64,000 nucleotides of DNA from Liolophura sinensis (GCF_032854445.1 NC_088299.1:16485608-16549607); one strand, 5' to 3'; shown: positions 31,741 through 45,000, numbered from the stretch's first letter. Numbers and translations: made by a program. Notes: generated from the sequence alone by a model not told the origin.

Positions 31741-34486
31741 ATGTGTGGTTCCAGTCGTGGTAAATTATACGCTGTATTGTTTGTCTGATTAATGCGTCCA
31801 TGATGTGTTAAAGTGGAAGTTGTAGACATCACGCATGCCTTGGCCCTCTCCTATGCAGTTCCGTTTTACAACCTTGCTGTAATTGTTGTGATCAAATGGC
31901 AGCAGTAAACCATTTTCAACTCAAAGAGTTTTTCACATGCCAGCAAAGCGAAAGTACATATACATTTACCAATTGTCCGATTATAACGGTTTTATGATAA
32001 TGCTTTTTATGAATGTGGATGTATGATGTCAACGCAAATATTAGTCATCTCACAAAAACACTTACAGGCTTAATCACTATCCCCACCCTAAGGCCTGTCT
32101 ATTATGGCTTTTCTACTCGAGGAAATGAGACGTGCATAATGTACATGCTGGGTGAACCACACTTTAAATAATATTATGACACGTTTTAAAAATTAGAATA
32201 TAAGAATTAATATATTACATGTATCTCAATGGAAGAGGCACATCCTTGTATATTTAATTCAGTTATTGGTTAAAATCAGAGCAGGTTATGATAAATGACC
32301 TCCGGTGCTGATACACAAGACGCTGCCAGGCTGCTGACACGCTTCAGCAAGTCAGGAGTATGCACGCGGACATGCACGCATGAGCTGAACACTAATTCCC
32401 CGGCTAATGAGCTCTGATTAATATTAGCATGGGAGGAAGCTCTCGATCTCCCCGATCAAGTGGTGAAGTAAGAAAGTTGGTCGTTTTCGGGCCTACTTCA
32501 GTATCCCCTTACCTGTAATCTAGCAGGGGTGTAGTACCCATACAAACTAGGTACATAGTCCACACATATACTAATGCCGTCATGTTAGCGTATTGTTACA
32601 ACGAATATAAGCTGTCAAATGAAGTAAAATGTAGCGTAAATGTAGTAGATCAGCATAACTTAGTAGGCCTACGTATTGCGTTTTTACTGCCTCGTTATCC
32701 CACATGCATGCCATAGCTAAGACACAGTCTATGAAGCAGCCTGTATTAAAACTGTAAATGAGATATACACTATGCTCTTCGTATGTTAGGAAGCTGAACT
32801 TCTGTATCACACTGTATGCATGTCAATGATTTTTTTTTCAGAAAAATCTGAATGTATATGAAAAACAATGTTTAAAGATACAATTAAAGATGGAGCTTTT
32901 AATTCATTTGCACGAGAGGGACATCCTCCGTTGCCCACTGTGTTCTTCGTTAGGTTTAAACCAACGCCATTAATACTTTTTTATATAAATATTTCCTTGT
33001 CTGAAAGAAGGAAGCAGTTCATCACTATATTAACGATCACTGAAAACAATCGTTCACAGATAAAATATAAGTTCTAAGTGTAGAAACGACCATTAATTTG
33101 AATATTAATAAATATGCATAGGCGTACATCCCAAAGAACACGACACAAACTTATTGAGTATTGAGTATAAATAAGGCATGTCGGACCTATTTACTCCACT
33201 GTATTTGTACTACCAGTATCTTCTCTCTATAATGTGTTTGTTTCCGAGATATGATGTCAAAAACGAATCTCTATTTCTTCACAAGGCTGCATTACACACG
33301 ACCTCAACCTCCACAACTGTCTATGATTTTGACACTAGTAAATATGACCTAATAATAAAATTATCAATCATCGGGCATAAACTACACAAGTATATATGTA
33401 TAGATATACATGAAAACGATATAATTTTCCTTCTTCCAAACAAAAGGAAACATCCTTCTGTACGCAAAATGAGTAAAACAAGACGCCAGACACGCAAAAT
33501 GGTTGCCCATCTACATTTGTATGCAATACATACTCCTTACAGCGAACGTGCTAAACGCTCGCTTTACATCACTGCCACCACCATGCTACACCTTTTGAGA
33601 CTGCGACATACTTAAACTTGGTCAGACTTCGTAACTGTTGTCCTCACGCGGAAATATTTAATCAGCATTTATAAATAAAATTGTTTCTGGTGTTGATTAG
33701 AGTAATGTACATTAAATTAAATAAAGAGAATGCATGTGAATAAAGTAATACCGGAAACAAAGGCTGAGACAGTGTTTCTGAGTCTTCGGACACCACTGCC
33801 TGTGTCATCACCAAAACTCCAATGACCTCGACGCTGTTCAAGATTTTTGTACAAAACTAGATGGTGGTGGCAGTGATGTAGAGCGGACGCAGAGAGTGGC
33901 GCCTTCATTAACAGGAGTATGAGTGCAATTAGGAACCATTCCCGTCAAAAGTAAGTGGGGCATAAGCTGGGGTCCATTGTTCCTGCCCTTGCCCTGACGG
34001 TTTGTCGGCAGTAATTTATTACTCATGCATTGCAAGAGAGGAATGGTGTGTTCAGCTGGGACCCGAGCCTCCACTGGGCTTGAAAAGGTATCCCATGCAC
34101 TAACAGCTTACGTTGTTGTTGAAAAGTCACGAAGGAGATGAATTATAAGAAATAATGTATGAAACTCTCATATAGTTGAACCATATTTTCAAAGAAAGAA
34201 AATCAAGGAAACTTCAGTCCAACCCCCCCCCCCCCAAAACATGGAATGTCATAAATTTAGGCTGCCCGGGAAAATTGCTCTTTAGTTGAATGTTGTTAAC
34301 TTTAACTCCGTATAATCAAGAATTTTATCGATTAAATTCAACACTTTCAGCTGTATAGGGGGTGGAGATATAACACGCAGAGACAGGATAAACCAACCCC
34401 CCAGATTTAACCCCAGAGTGAGCTCAGTGTGTGTATTAACCATGTTGTTAGATGATATAATGCGTGATTGCTTTGTGAATAGACCG
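31741..34486. other. No supported gene
   Basis: AT-rich. The longest open frame (33178-33615, 145 codons) is low in structure, has no family features and no nearby splice partners; I do not call it. There is a poly-C run near 34223. Confidence 0.5.
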
Positions 34487-34487
34487 C

Positions 34488-34780
34488 TTATGGCACCTGG
34501 CAAGGCCCTTGGACGGTTGGTGGCGGCTGCATGTGAAGGAACGCAAAGCAAGGCCATTGGACGAGTGGAGATGGGTGCATCTGAGGGGTCACCTGGCAAG
34601 GCCCTTGGACGGTTGGTGGCGGGTGCATGTGAAGGGACGCAAGGCGATGCCATTGGACGATTGGTAGTGGGTGCATCTAAATTGAGGAGGCCCTTGTATG
34701 AGTGGTGGTGGGTGCATCTGAGGGGGTATACCAGGCAAGGCAATTGGACGAGTGGTGGTGGATATTTCTGAGGAGGTCCC
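34488..34780. repeat. 48-bp minisatellite (about 6 units, paired in 96-bp steps)
   Basis: Units alternate between AAGGCCCTTGGACGGTTGGT and AAGCAAGGCCATTGGACGAG types, each followed by GGTGCAT and an A/G-rich link. The 96-bp higher-order step is seen at 34495 and 34591. The array is much more GC-rich than its surroundings. Since 48 is a multiple of three, 16-residue repeat proteins can be read on both strands (on the minus strand, Pro-rich, with TNRPRALPG-type repeats). I consider these by-products. Confidence 0.88.
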
Positions 34781-34961
34781 AGGCACATCTCATTAATCAA
34801 GATTGCATTTCAAGTATAATTCACCAATTATCAGCAAGCATACAGGAATGCATAGTGGATAGTCTTCCGACATTTTTAGAAATCACATACTTCTGCAGTT
34901 GAAATAAAAAAAAATTACAAATAGCTTTGACAATAACAAGCGGTCGATGTACATATAGTTG

Positions 34962-35280
34962 GTTATTTATGTATTTATTTCATTGATGTTTTACCCCGTA
35001 CTCAAGAATATTTCACTTTCACGATCGCGGCCTATTAATTTGTATTTACAACGTACTCAAGAATATTTCACTCATACGATGGTGACCATATGTTATGGTG
35101 GAAAGATACCGTACAGAGCCAGGAAGAAAAGCTAGAAATGCACGTTGCATTATATGTCGGGGCAAAATTTGATTCATGTTTTACGCCGTACTCAAGAATA
35201 TTTCGCTTAGCCTATGCGACGGCGGCCAGCATTATGGTGGGAGCAAACTGGGCAATGGTTGCTGCCAGACATTCTTGGGT
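34962..35280 (-). mobile_element. Three SINE-A 3' ends in a row
   Basis: Three successive copies of the tactcaagaatatttc motif in minus orientation begin at about 34962, 35041 and 35168. Only the first has the TATT-rich tail and only the third reaches gacggcggccagcattatgg. Either repeated insertion at one site or a duplication of a single copy. Confidence 0.8.
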
Positions 35281-36529
35281 TAGCCTATATGTGAATGCAA
35301 ATGGTTGTTTATGTATAGTGTACATATACAGACCGGTGCAAGATATCCAGCTCTTGCAAGGAGCTTATACACACAATGTCCCGGAAAATGCCCATAATAA
35401 GTACATGTATACGCCTATGCGAATGCTATTAATATTATTGCGCATGTGCATAGATATTATTAATTATACATTTCATAACGTGTATAATGCTTTCTTGTCA
35501 ACTGCAAAATTTTTTCTGGCTTTTAAATACAACTAGTATAGGCTATTGTATAAAGACTCCTAGATACATAATGGCCTACATGTACATGTATATCACCTGT
35601 TATGCGAACACTTGTTCAACGCAGTTTAAAAGATGTTATTTGCACTTCGAACAGATTTGTGACCGCTTGTCAAAAAGTATTGAATTTCGGCATCAGGAGA
35701 TTCTGGGTATGCGATCTTTTCAAAACATAACATTCCTGCAGTACTTAGTTCTTAGATATTCAGTTTTATAGATTCCGCGGGACATTCCAGCGCCTTTGTT
35801 ACGCGGTAGCGCTCTCCCATAAAGCTTTCTCTGACTCGGCCTATTTGCCCTATCTGGTACCGTTACAACAAAGACGCCCGCGCGGCCACATGTTCAACAG
35901 GCAGTTAACAAAGGTTATAAATCTACAGTCCCTCGTCCACCAGACAGCGCTGGGTTGTTTTGTTATTATTATTTCAGCACAATAAATAGTTTATCGTTAA
36001 AGTTTTAAACACGCTGAGAGAGGTAACAGCTGACGTTTTCAAGATGCTTATTTCCACTTTCAATGAAAACTTTTTATGGTTATCAGTAAGTTAGGCCTAG
36101 GCCTGTATATTTGCCTGCTGTATAGGTTAGCCAGAACTAACTCAAACTTTGAAATACTGTATTTACGATATAGGCCTAAATACGTTTGTAAGAAGACAAA
36201 AGAAGATTGTTTATGTTTAATGTCGCATTGAACAGGAAACATTTTTAGTGTAAAATCGGGTGTATAGGCTACTACTTGGTAGGCGCTACATAGGCCTAGA
36301 GCTTAGATAAAAGCGCGTACAAATTATTTATGTAGGCCTATGCTCGAAGTCTTTCTTTGACGTCATTTGACAGGCTATCCTACCCTGTACAACTTTATTA
36401 TGAGAGCATAAATAGGCACACGGTAAAGAAGTAGTGTTGGTCTGATAGGAAATGAAGACCGAACATAAAGCGATGAGTCATACGCCATATAGTATACAAG
36501 CACATGTAGGCCTACATATGTACGCGTAG
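35281..36529. other. Upstream flank of jub, no supported gene
   Basis: AT-rich with many AGGCCT palindromes. No exon or recognised repeat. Confidence 0.45.
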
Positions 36530-36946
36530 ATCTTCTGACGACCCCAGTTTGTGTTGTCTGACTGTCGGTGGAGATCGACTGGCGACCTCACTGAGCATGC
36601 TCAGCTTATTTCCGGCAACAAACTCGAATCACGACGCCTAGCAAAATAGTCCTGTGAGCGGAGCAGTAATCGTGGAGAGTTGATGTCGGCTTAACAGGCA
36701 CTGTGGATGACTGTTTGAAAGTGCTTTAGTTATTGTGTTCGCGAGCCGTAAATGATTCCCTGCACCTGGAGTTTTGTCATCAGTTGACGTGGTGGCAAAA
36801 AAAGAGTTCTTCACTGGCGGCCACCTGGCTGGAGTATCTACGCTCATGCCGCCATTGTATTACATGAAAAGGGCTCCGAAGCCCTTCAACTAAAGGTATT
36901 TGTGGAATTCAGTGTTATTACGCTCCATGTCTGCGTCGGGGCGGTC
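36530..36946 (+). promoter_or_regulatory. jub: Probable jub promoter and 5' UTR, with one uORF
   Basis: More GC-rich than the flank. No TATA box stood out and the start site is not determined. If transcribed, it contains an upstream ORF (36846-36893) of 15 codons plus stop, reading MPPLYYMKRAPKPFN, which ends 53 bases before the main ATG. Within it lies a small hairpin, GGGCT-CCGA-AGCCC. Both would be expected to lower translation of the main frame. Extent and activity are inferred. Confidence 0.4.
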
Positions 36947-38723
36947 ATGGACCATTTTGGTGAGGTCTTGGATAACGATGTGAACCGTTTTTCCGAGGAT
37001 CTAAGTCTTTTCGAAGTCCCGACGCCGAAATCTTACTGGCGAGAAGTGACAGCGAAGAAATCGGACACTTCGGCCGGGCTGGAGTTCAAGAACAAACAGA
37101 GTGTCTTTATGGCACAAGTCCAATCTCCGACACAAACGCAACAGAGGTATACGCCTAAGACAGTCTACAACCCAGGCTACTCCAGTACACTGGACAAAAG
37201 TACGGCACTGGCCGTGAATCCGAGCGGAATGCGCGACTCAAAGCCGCCTATCCCGATGGGGGGTGGGGGTACGGTGGGTATGAGCTCTGTGGGCAGACAG
37301 ATACCCGTCCAACATCTTCAGTCTACGGGCAGCCACTCGGCCCAGGCCCCCACGCAACTCGTCAATGTTAGCTCCATGACGGACAGCAGGGGAATCGTTA
37401 TTGGCCCTCCCAAGTATCCAGCAGGGAAAAATGTGCTATTGAATAATGCTGGGTATACCCAATCAGTCACTCACTCCGTCACACAGCATTATATATTAGG
37501 TGGTGGAATGAACAGTCCAAACCTGCCTAAAGCTGGCTCCAATTACTCAAGCCCACGCTCAAGTCTAGGAAGTGGAGGTGGGGATTCGAAGAGCTCTAGT
37601 CCAAGAACTAGTCTAGCTAACCCTCCGCCACCCCCTCCTTACGATCACAGGTATGGTGGTAGTCCAAGATCTAGCATAACTAGTCCACGCTCCAGTTTAA
37701 GTGCTGAATCAAAACATTCAAGCCCAAGAGCAAGTCTGACAGGTGTGCTATTTGACAAATTCCCAAGTCCTCGTACAAGCTATGCTGCTCAACCTGATAT
37801 ACACGTTCACATAGGACATCATGCTTCTCACAGCGGAATATCAAGTCTAGGGCCAAAACATGCTCAACCGACATCATTGCTGAGTGATAATCGTTTCAAT
37901 GAACCTGCCCCTCCTCCCCCACCCCCATATCACACGGACATGAGGTTCCGCGCCCTCCCCGCACACACGCCCGCGAGTGTCAGTGTTGGGAATACCCACC
38001 TGGGGTCCAATCATATTCATACGTACTCTACCAGTTCTCAAGGACATCCGGTTTATACATCGGCACAGTATGTCGTGTCTCCAAATTCCACTGGCCTACA
38101 GAATAGCCAGAGCATACATGTACCCGCAAATTCGTCACTGGGTAACAGTAGTGTCCATATAAATTCTGCTGTCCTTAATTCACATGCGCCTATGAGTGGC
38201 CGATTACCCCTCCACTATGAGACCGTACCACCCAGGACAGGTGGCCCATCCGAGGCCGAGAAAAAACTTGCCGCTTTAACTCAACAACTTGAAGATGAAA
38301 TGTGCATATCTCCAACGGCTAAGAAAGGGCCTGCTCCCATGCCCCCACAGGATGCGGGCATGAAACCACCCCCACCCTACCACGGGCCTCACAAAACTGA
38401 GCCTGTCCTTATGCATGGTGGTTACTCTCATGGAAACACAGCACAGTACTCCAGCCCTATCGTTCACACTTCTCAGCCTCACTTACAAAGCATGGGTGTG
38501 GCTAATAACGCTTATCCAGTTAGTTCTGCGTTTACGCCTCCAAATAGTGTCCAGCATGCGAATAGAAATGTGTCCTCCCCCAGCCCTACAGGACGACCAC
38601 AACTAAATTACCATGTGACCCCGCCACCGGCGAAGGGACCTACAGAGGCAGAGAGAAAACTGGCGGCTCTTACTCAGCAGCTTGAGGATGAAATGGAAAA
38701 CAATCCTCAGGGCGAATATTTTG
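36947..38723 (+). CDS. jub: Ajuba/LIMD1/WTIP-family LIM protein, exon 1 (entire pre-LIM region)
   Basis: 592 codons plus one base. The ATG at 36947 (MDHFGEVLDNDVNRF) is chosen; the frame is open 15 codons further but has no other ATG. The pre-LIM region is disordered and rich in Ser, Pro and His. Residues 202-279 hold six S-P-R-x-S-L/I/Y motifs. Three PPPY motifs end at Tyr 232, 328 and 478. EAEKKLAALTQQLEDEM (436-452) recurs as EAERKLAALTQQLEDEM (567-583), just before LIM1. The donor is tttg|gtaagc, phase 1, and joins exactly to the LIM1 exon at 60995. Known Ajuba-family proteins shuttle between adherens junctions and nucleus, restrain Warts/LATS in Hippo signalling, bind Snail-type repressors and take part in miRNA silencing. 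SPR sites look like proline-directed phosphosites. Those roles are family knowledge; motifs are seen. Confidence 0.9.
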
Positions 38724-38819
38724 GTAAGCTTAATTGTGTAATTGGCCATATTCATGTTAGATGTACATCGATAAGGTTCATGTGCATCGCAATAAGGTAC
38801 AGGTATGTGTACATGTAGA

Positions 38820-39065
38820 TCATTTGATGATTTATGTGTGGGATACATGCATAAGGTACATTTGATAATTTATGTGTATGATACATGCATGCCTAAAGTA
38901 CATTTATGTGTTAGATACATGCGTAAGGTACAGTATATTTATGTGTAAGATGCATGCATGAGGTTCATTTATGTGTAGCCTACTTGCCTAGAGAACATTT
39001 ATGTGTAGGATACATGCATAAGGTACATTTACAGGTATATGTAGGATACACTGTACATACCTGTA
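38820..39065. repeat. Degenerate ~40-bp tandem repeat
   Basis: Six or so irregular units containing ACATTTATGTGTAGGATACA and GCATAAGGTACATTT, starting about 100 bp after the jub exon 1 donor. Confidence 0.75.
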
Positions 39066-42000
39066 GTTGATTATGTGTAGGACACCTGGTTTATGGCATG
39101 TGAAATCACCCATGACCTCCTAGGCGACCATCTCCAATTTTCTTGAAATGTTAACTGGACCTACATGTACATGTACTTACATGTCTGATAAACACATGCT
39201 AAATCCTATATTTTTACTCCAAGTATTTTTCAAGTTATGCCCTTTTAAACCAGGAGGGTACGCTTCTTCTTTCTCTTACGGATGGCTTTTTGGTATTTTC
39301 TTGTATTAAGAGAGAAATACATGGTGTAACTCAGCTTTGCTTTTATGTACAAGGTTGAATTATTTCATTTGGGTCTCGGGCTCGTGAAAATATTGGTCTT
39401 CTCGACGAAATATCAGACTGCATACCCACTCAACATGCTGGTGTTAGTTATAGTATCTTTGACAAACTACAGCGTACAAGTGCATATCCATCATGTACAT
39501 GTTACAAAGTGTTTTCCTCTCAGCATGTGATGTCAGCGATATCCAGTATGATTTAGTCAACTCCATCATCAGATCTTGTCCATTCCTGGATATATCTACA
39601 TGTATGTGTCTTAAATCCTAACCGATTGAAGCCATCACTTGTTTGTTTGGGCTTCCATAGCCATGGGTATTAAATGTCTATAGACTTGTAATACACTAAA
39701 CTGGGCGAGATGCCATGTTTTCCAACAGCCACTTTCCCCGTCTTTACAATGTTTTCTTCAAGTATAAAGGATGCTGTATTGGTACATGTACAGTAAGACA
39801 TAAGAATTTTGCATTATTTCCACCAGTGATACTGTCTGGTATTGTCTGATGTCAGATGGGTTGAGCATTGTCTCCATGATGATCTCTATATGTGTACAGT
39901 GACTGTTGTTTAGAGGTACATGTATGTATACAAACAAACACTCTCTTCTTGTGCTAGCTCTGATGAGCCCATGCTTTTGGAACAATGTCAAATTGAGTCT
40001 TACGTAAATCCTCCTGGTATTTCATGAATGACAAACACTGCCCTAATCCATTCCACCCCAACCTTCATATTTCACCCCTGCTGCAGCGCAGTGTGGAGTC
40101 TTCCAGCCACAGATTACCTGTACACTGGATATTTGCTGCTTGAGTTCCCCTTCACCTCAAGTCACCAGACTAAAACATTTTCTGAAAGAGAGCTATTCTT
40201 TACATGTAGCTCTATATTTAATTAGTTTTGACATCCAACGTTATTTTAATTATTATGTGTGACAGTCAACTCCTTATTGCCAAAGCACTTCAGAGTTTTG
40301 TTGATCTTCTGAAAAAATAGGTATGAGCAAACAGCATGACCCTGAAGACTAATCCAGCTAGTGCATGTGTAATGCCTGGCTGGTAGCTGTTCATGTACAT
40401 GTAGCTTTCACTTACCAGTTAAATCCAATGAACTGTAGCATAACATTGCCGTAATTTCTACTGGAATTTTTGACTGTTAATGAATTCAGTTGAGGTGCCT
40501 TTCACAAGGCGTTCACCAGACAGTCCTTTACGTGTATATGTATTATGTAATGTTCCCACATTGGTGCAAGTATTTGAGCATTTCTTCTTGCAACATTTTG
40601 ACTGCTAACTGTCTGGTGAATACGGAAAGGTTGCCTTTCAGTTTTAATGTCTGTATCTGTAGTAACTTGTACATATTGCCAGAGTTCAATGCCAAGGCAA
40701 CCCCTGTACAGTGTTGTTCGTCTAAGAGTAAGCTCAGAGAATGGAAAGTATGTGTACCATTACACTGTTACCAAAAAGGGTGCCATGCCTAACGTCTTTG
40801 GCATAATGCTTCTGCAGCTAGGTAGGATCGTAAATACGTTGGCATTGAACGTCTGGCAACAGAGAGGTGTAAATGTTGCACACCTATGCATGACTAAAAG
40901 GATGTTAAAATACTGTACATTAGGCCAGTTGGCTAGCATATGTGTACTACAAGATTTTAACAAAACTAGACTTGTACAAGTATGTATGTGACCATTGACT
41001 CAAAATTTTACCAACCACTGCAGTGTAAGTTGCTGTATTCTGAGATATTTATTGATCTTGGAAAAGTGGTTCGAGGTTTGTTTGGAATGACAGAGGATCT
41101 CCTAATGGAAAAAATGTGTGCACCAAAAAAAATAAAAACAGAACAAATTCATTTTCTCAGTGCAGCTCTCTTAAGGATTCATATGCTTAATTGTCTACTT
41201 TGTAAGCAACTACAGGTAGGAAGGAAATCCATTGTGAATCACGATGATACTGTGTATAGGAGTGGAGTCAGTTCTCCACCTTGTCTGACTCCTGTGTACA
41301 ATACATGATGCTACAAATGAACAGGCCATGCCTTTAGCACAGACCCCGAGATCAGGCATTTCCGGTATTAAGTATATACACCTACATGTAGATAGCAAAG
41401 CTTTTTGTATGGAACTGTACTGGCAGTCTGTATGCATGTAGCTTCATCAAGGTCCACACAATCTCAAGTTGTCAATGAACACTGGACAAGAGAGACTCCT
41501 TTGTTACGAAATTTGGGTCATGAGTTGGTAACGAGACAGGGATATCTAGGCTCTGGCATACCACAAGTCTTAATCACTCAGCCCAGGTACATACATGTAC
41601 ATCAAATCAGAACATGGCCAGATACATGTAGTTCACAGTTCATGTTAATTACCTGATCCTTGGTTGTGCATTGTTTCTACTCCAGTTTTTATATAAATGT
41701 ACATTGTACAGGGATTATTTGAAATGAAGCAACTTTAAGCATCAAACACTGCAGAATTTCTTACTTAGCTCTCAAGATAATTGGAACAGAGTTTATTAAT
41801 TAGATTTCCTTCACCACTGAACTTCAACCCTGTTGGCTAATTCAAATGTGCTCTTGAGTATGCTGGTAAAACATCAATCATGTATCTGTCAATAGAACAA
41901 GACATACAAGTACTGTACAAAGAGCATTGGCAAAGATGAGCTCTTTACAGAAAAGAACACATTGTTACAATTTGCCACAATACATGTGCATGTATTTCTG

Positions 42001-44554
42001 ACCCCTCTGAGAAGATTTAGCAGATTTTGATGTCTGTCATAGGCTTGGCATACACAAAACCTTAAGACCCAATTCAGTGGAACTGGACGGTTACGCTGAG
42101 TTTAAGCGCTCGTGTATGTGAAAATAACAACTTGACTCACTCCATTTGTTACGAGTAGGCCAGCTAAACTTAAAGTCATATGGCCATCAGCCACTGGGAT
42201 CAAATCTGTACGACCAGATGAATTGAATTGGATGGCATCCTAAGGTCTTGTGTACCCCAAGGTTTAGTGTCCAATTTGAAGGCTGTTAATGATTTGTGCT
42301 ACCTTTTTTTAATGCTTTTAAATTTTTTTCTAGCAGTGGTATAAATACATGTACATGCACCATTGCCTTTTTCAAGTCTTGTTTTATTTCTGGGCTGAGG
42401 CTATTCCCAAACAGGCCTTAACCAGTAAATGAGATTCAGTTTGAAAGCTGTCATACCTTTTTTTGCTTAGTAAGAGAGGAATATAGCCTCATTTAGTGTG
42501 GATTGGTTGTAATTGATAGACATTAAGGGGGCTAATCAAGAACATGACTGTATAGGCTAGTGGTGGATATTGTATATTATCAGGTCAGGGCTTTATCTTG
42601 GATGAAAGTTTTGGGCTTCAAAAATGATGTTCTAGAGGCCAGTTGGTTTGACATGGAAGTTTCATATATGTCATGTGTAGGCAATACAGAACCCTTTAAC
42701 ATACGTGTATGAGTCCTTTCAGGGACAATGGGAAACAAGATGTAACAATTACATGTGTCCATGTACTTTGAATTACTGAAAATCCTGTTCCTACTTTTCT
42801 AATTTGTTGTCTTCCTTTGTTTGGATGCCTAAACTACTAGTGACATGCAGACGATATGAACATGTATGGGGCCCAGAAGTGACCAACGTCAGGCCCTGGA
42901 TGTACAGATATGTGTGTATTTATATATTATATGTAGCTGGCGGAAGCTTAAATAGTCTTCACATCTCCAGTACATACACAAAGAGTTCAAAATATCTGTA
43001 TATGTACACGTATATGTAGGCTAATGTTGGAAGTTTAGAACATTGTTCTGTGGTCGTTTGGTTGGTATTAATTAATAAGTGTACAAAGCCTGAGGCAGTG
43101 ACCTGATAGCTAGGCCTCTGTATCACTATCTAACTTATCAGGCATGTAAATGAGAGGTTTCTGTTTGAGTGGAATGCCAATGGATGCCAGGCGGACCTGC
43201 GGGTAATCTTATGCTTCATAAACTATGAGATGGCTCTACCATGAATACTGATGAACATGATCAGCCACTTTTACACCCTCTCACACAAGCACACAGGCAA
43301 CAAGTTTACCTTAGGTACATGTAGTGGTTGACTTGTAGCTCTAGATGTGTGGTATTCAGTAGTTCTATTTGAATAGAATATAGTTAAAGACATACAGCAT
43401 AAAGAATTCACACCTTGAATTTAAGTATTGTTAAGCACTGTATGTACATGTTGGACTACTGAAACATTTAACCCAAACAAAAATGCATAAAAACTGATAT
43501 AAAATGATTACAGGTTAATGAAGCATTTCCGGCACTGGCGGTTGTGTTCATAATTAATGAAATTGGTGCTAACAGATACACTTACATGTATTTTCAGAAT
43601 TGAAGAATGGCTAGTATTTTATGTCTAAGAAAGTGTTCCTTCAGAATTGAAAAATAGGAACCTGTGGACAACAACTGTTTCATAAAGATCAGTTTCAGTC
43701 GCCTAAATCTGACCCGAGACGAGAACAAGGCAAGGATGAATTTTGGTTTCCTACATGTACACACATACATGTACATCAGTATTAATCTGTATACATGTAT
43801 TCTCTATATGTAATGTGTGAAAGGAATAAAAAAAAAATATTGGGCATTTCTTCAGAGATACCTTAGTATGTGTACATGTGGGTTGTGGGATTATATTGCA
43901 CTATGCAGAAGATTTGTCCTGTATGTGAACACTATTTGCCCATATGGTTAGGAGGCACACTATATTTATACTACATAAAGCATGCATAGGCTTTGTTCCT
44001 TTTTGTTTCACATCTGTATGGGGAAGTTATTTAAAAGCGTTTTTTTGTGAGGTAAGTCATTAGTTAAATGTAAATCTGTAGATGGCAGCTATGTGTGGTA
44101 TGTGGTCAGATGATTGAGTACACAATCTACATGCACTGGTCTGATGAGAAAACCAGCAATGCCACATGTATCTTCCACAAACTATACACATGTACATGTT
44201 TACACTGCATGTAAATACATGTACTAGCTTCACTATACCAGTTTACATGAGCATTTAACAATTTACAAAATTGTTTAACACCCATTCAATGTACATACAA
44301 TAAAACATACATATTGTAATTGCTGTACCATAAAGTAAGTAAGAAATGTACCACAAATCGCATCATGTAAAGTGCCCATGGTGTAGATCCATGTGTAGTA
44401 CCTATACTGTACATGAACACCATTCATTGTACATGTCTGCATTAACATAGTGTAGTGTTTACAGTCTTTGTGTTGAATTGCAGTAGTCTAAAGTAAAGCA
44501 ATGATGTACTGTTGTCTGACATGCATTCTTCACAAACACCATCTGTGGAAATGT

Positions 44555-45000
44555 GTGCTGTATTCTTCACAACCTACCGTGTACAACCATAAATGTGCTG
44601 TATTCTTCACAACCTACCATGTACAACCATAAATGTGCTGTATTCTTCACAACCTACCATGTACGTGTACAACCATAAATGTGCTGCATTCTTCACATCC
44701 TAACGTGTACAGTGATAAATGTGCTGCATTCTTCACAACCTACGTGTACAACCATAAATGTGCTGTATTCTTCACAACCTATGTGTGCCATGTACTACTG
44801 TAAATGTGTGGTATTCTTCACAACCTACCATGTACATGTACAACAATAAATGTGCTGCATTCTTCACAACCTACTTGTACAACCATACATGTGCTGTATT
44901 CTTCACAACCTACGTGTGTCATGTACAACCATAAATGTGCGGTATTCTTCACAACCTACCATGTACAACCATAAATGTGCAGTATTCTTCAAAACTTAAG
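44555..45000. repeat. ~40-46-bp tandem repeat (about 10 units)
   Basis: Units of GCTGTATTCTTCACAACCTA + C(C)ATGTACAACCATAAATGT, with length variation from extra GTAC/TGTACA steps. Confidence 0.92.

Noticed and set aside
33178-33615. 145-codon open frame, plus strand
   Set aside because: Irregular composition, no family features, no splice partners, AT-rich intergenic setting; not supportable as a gene.
36947-38723. Zyxin/LPP/TRIP6 instead of Ajuba
   Set aside because: The LIM1 sequence ACQAM-x-NLYH...CFVCCSCG matches the Ajuba/LIMD1/WTIP type; zyxin-group LIM1 differs around the central His.
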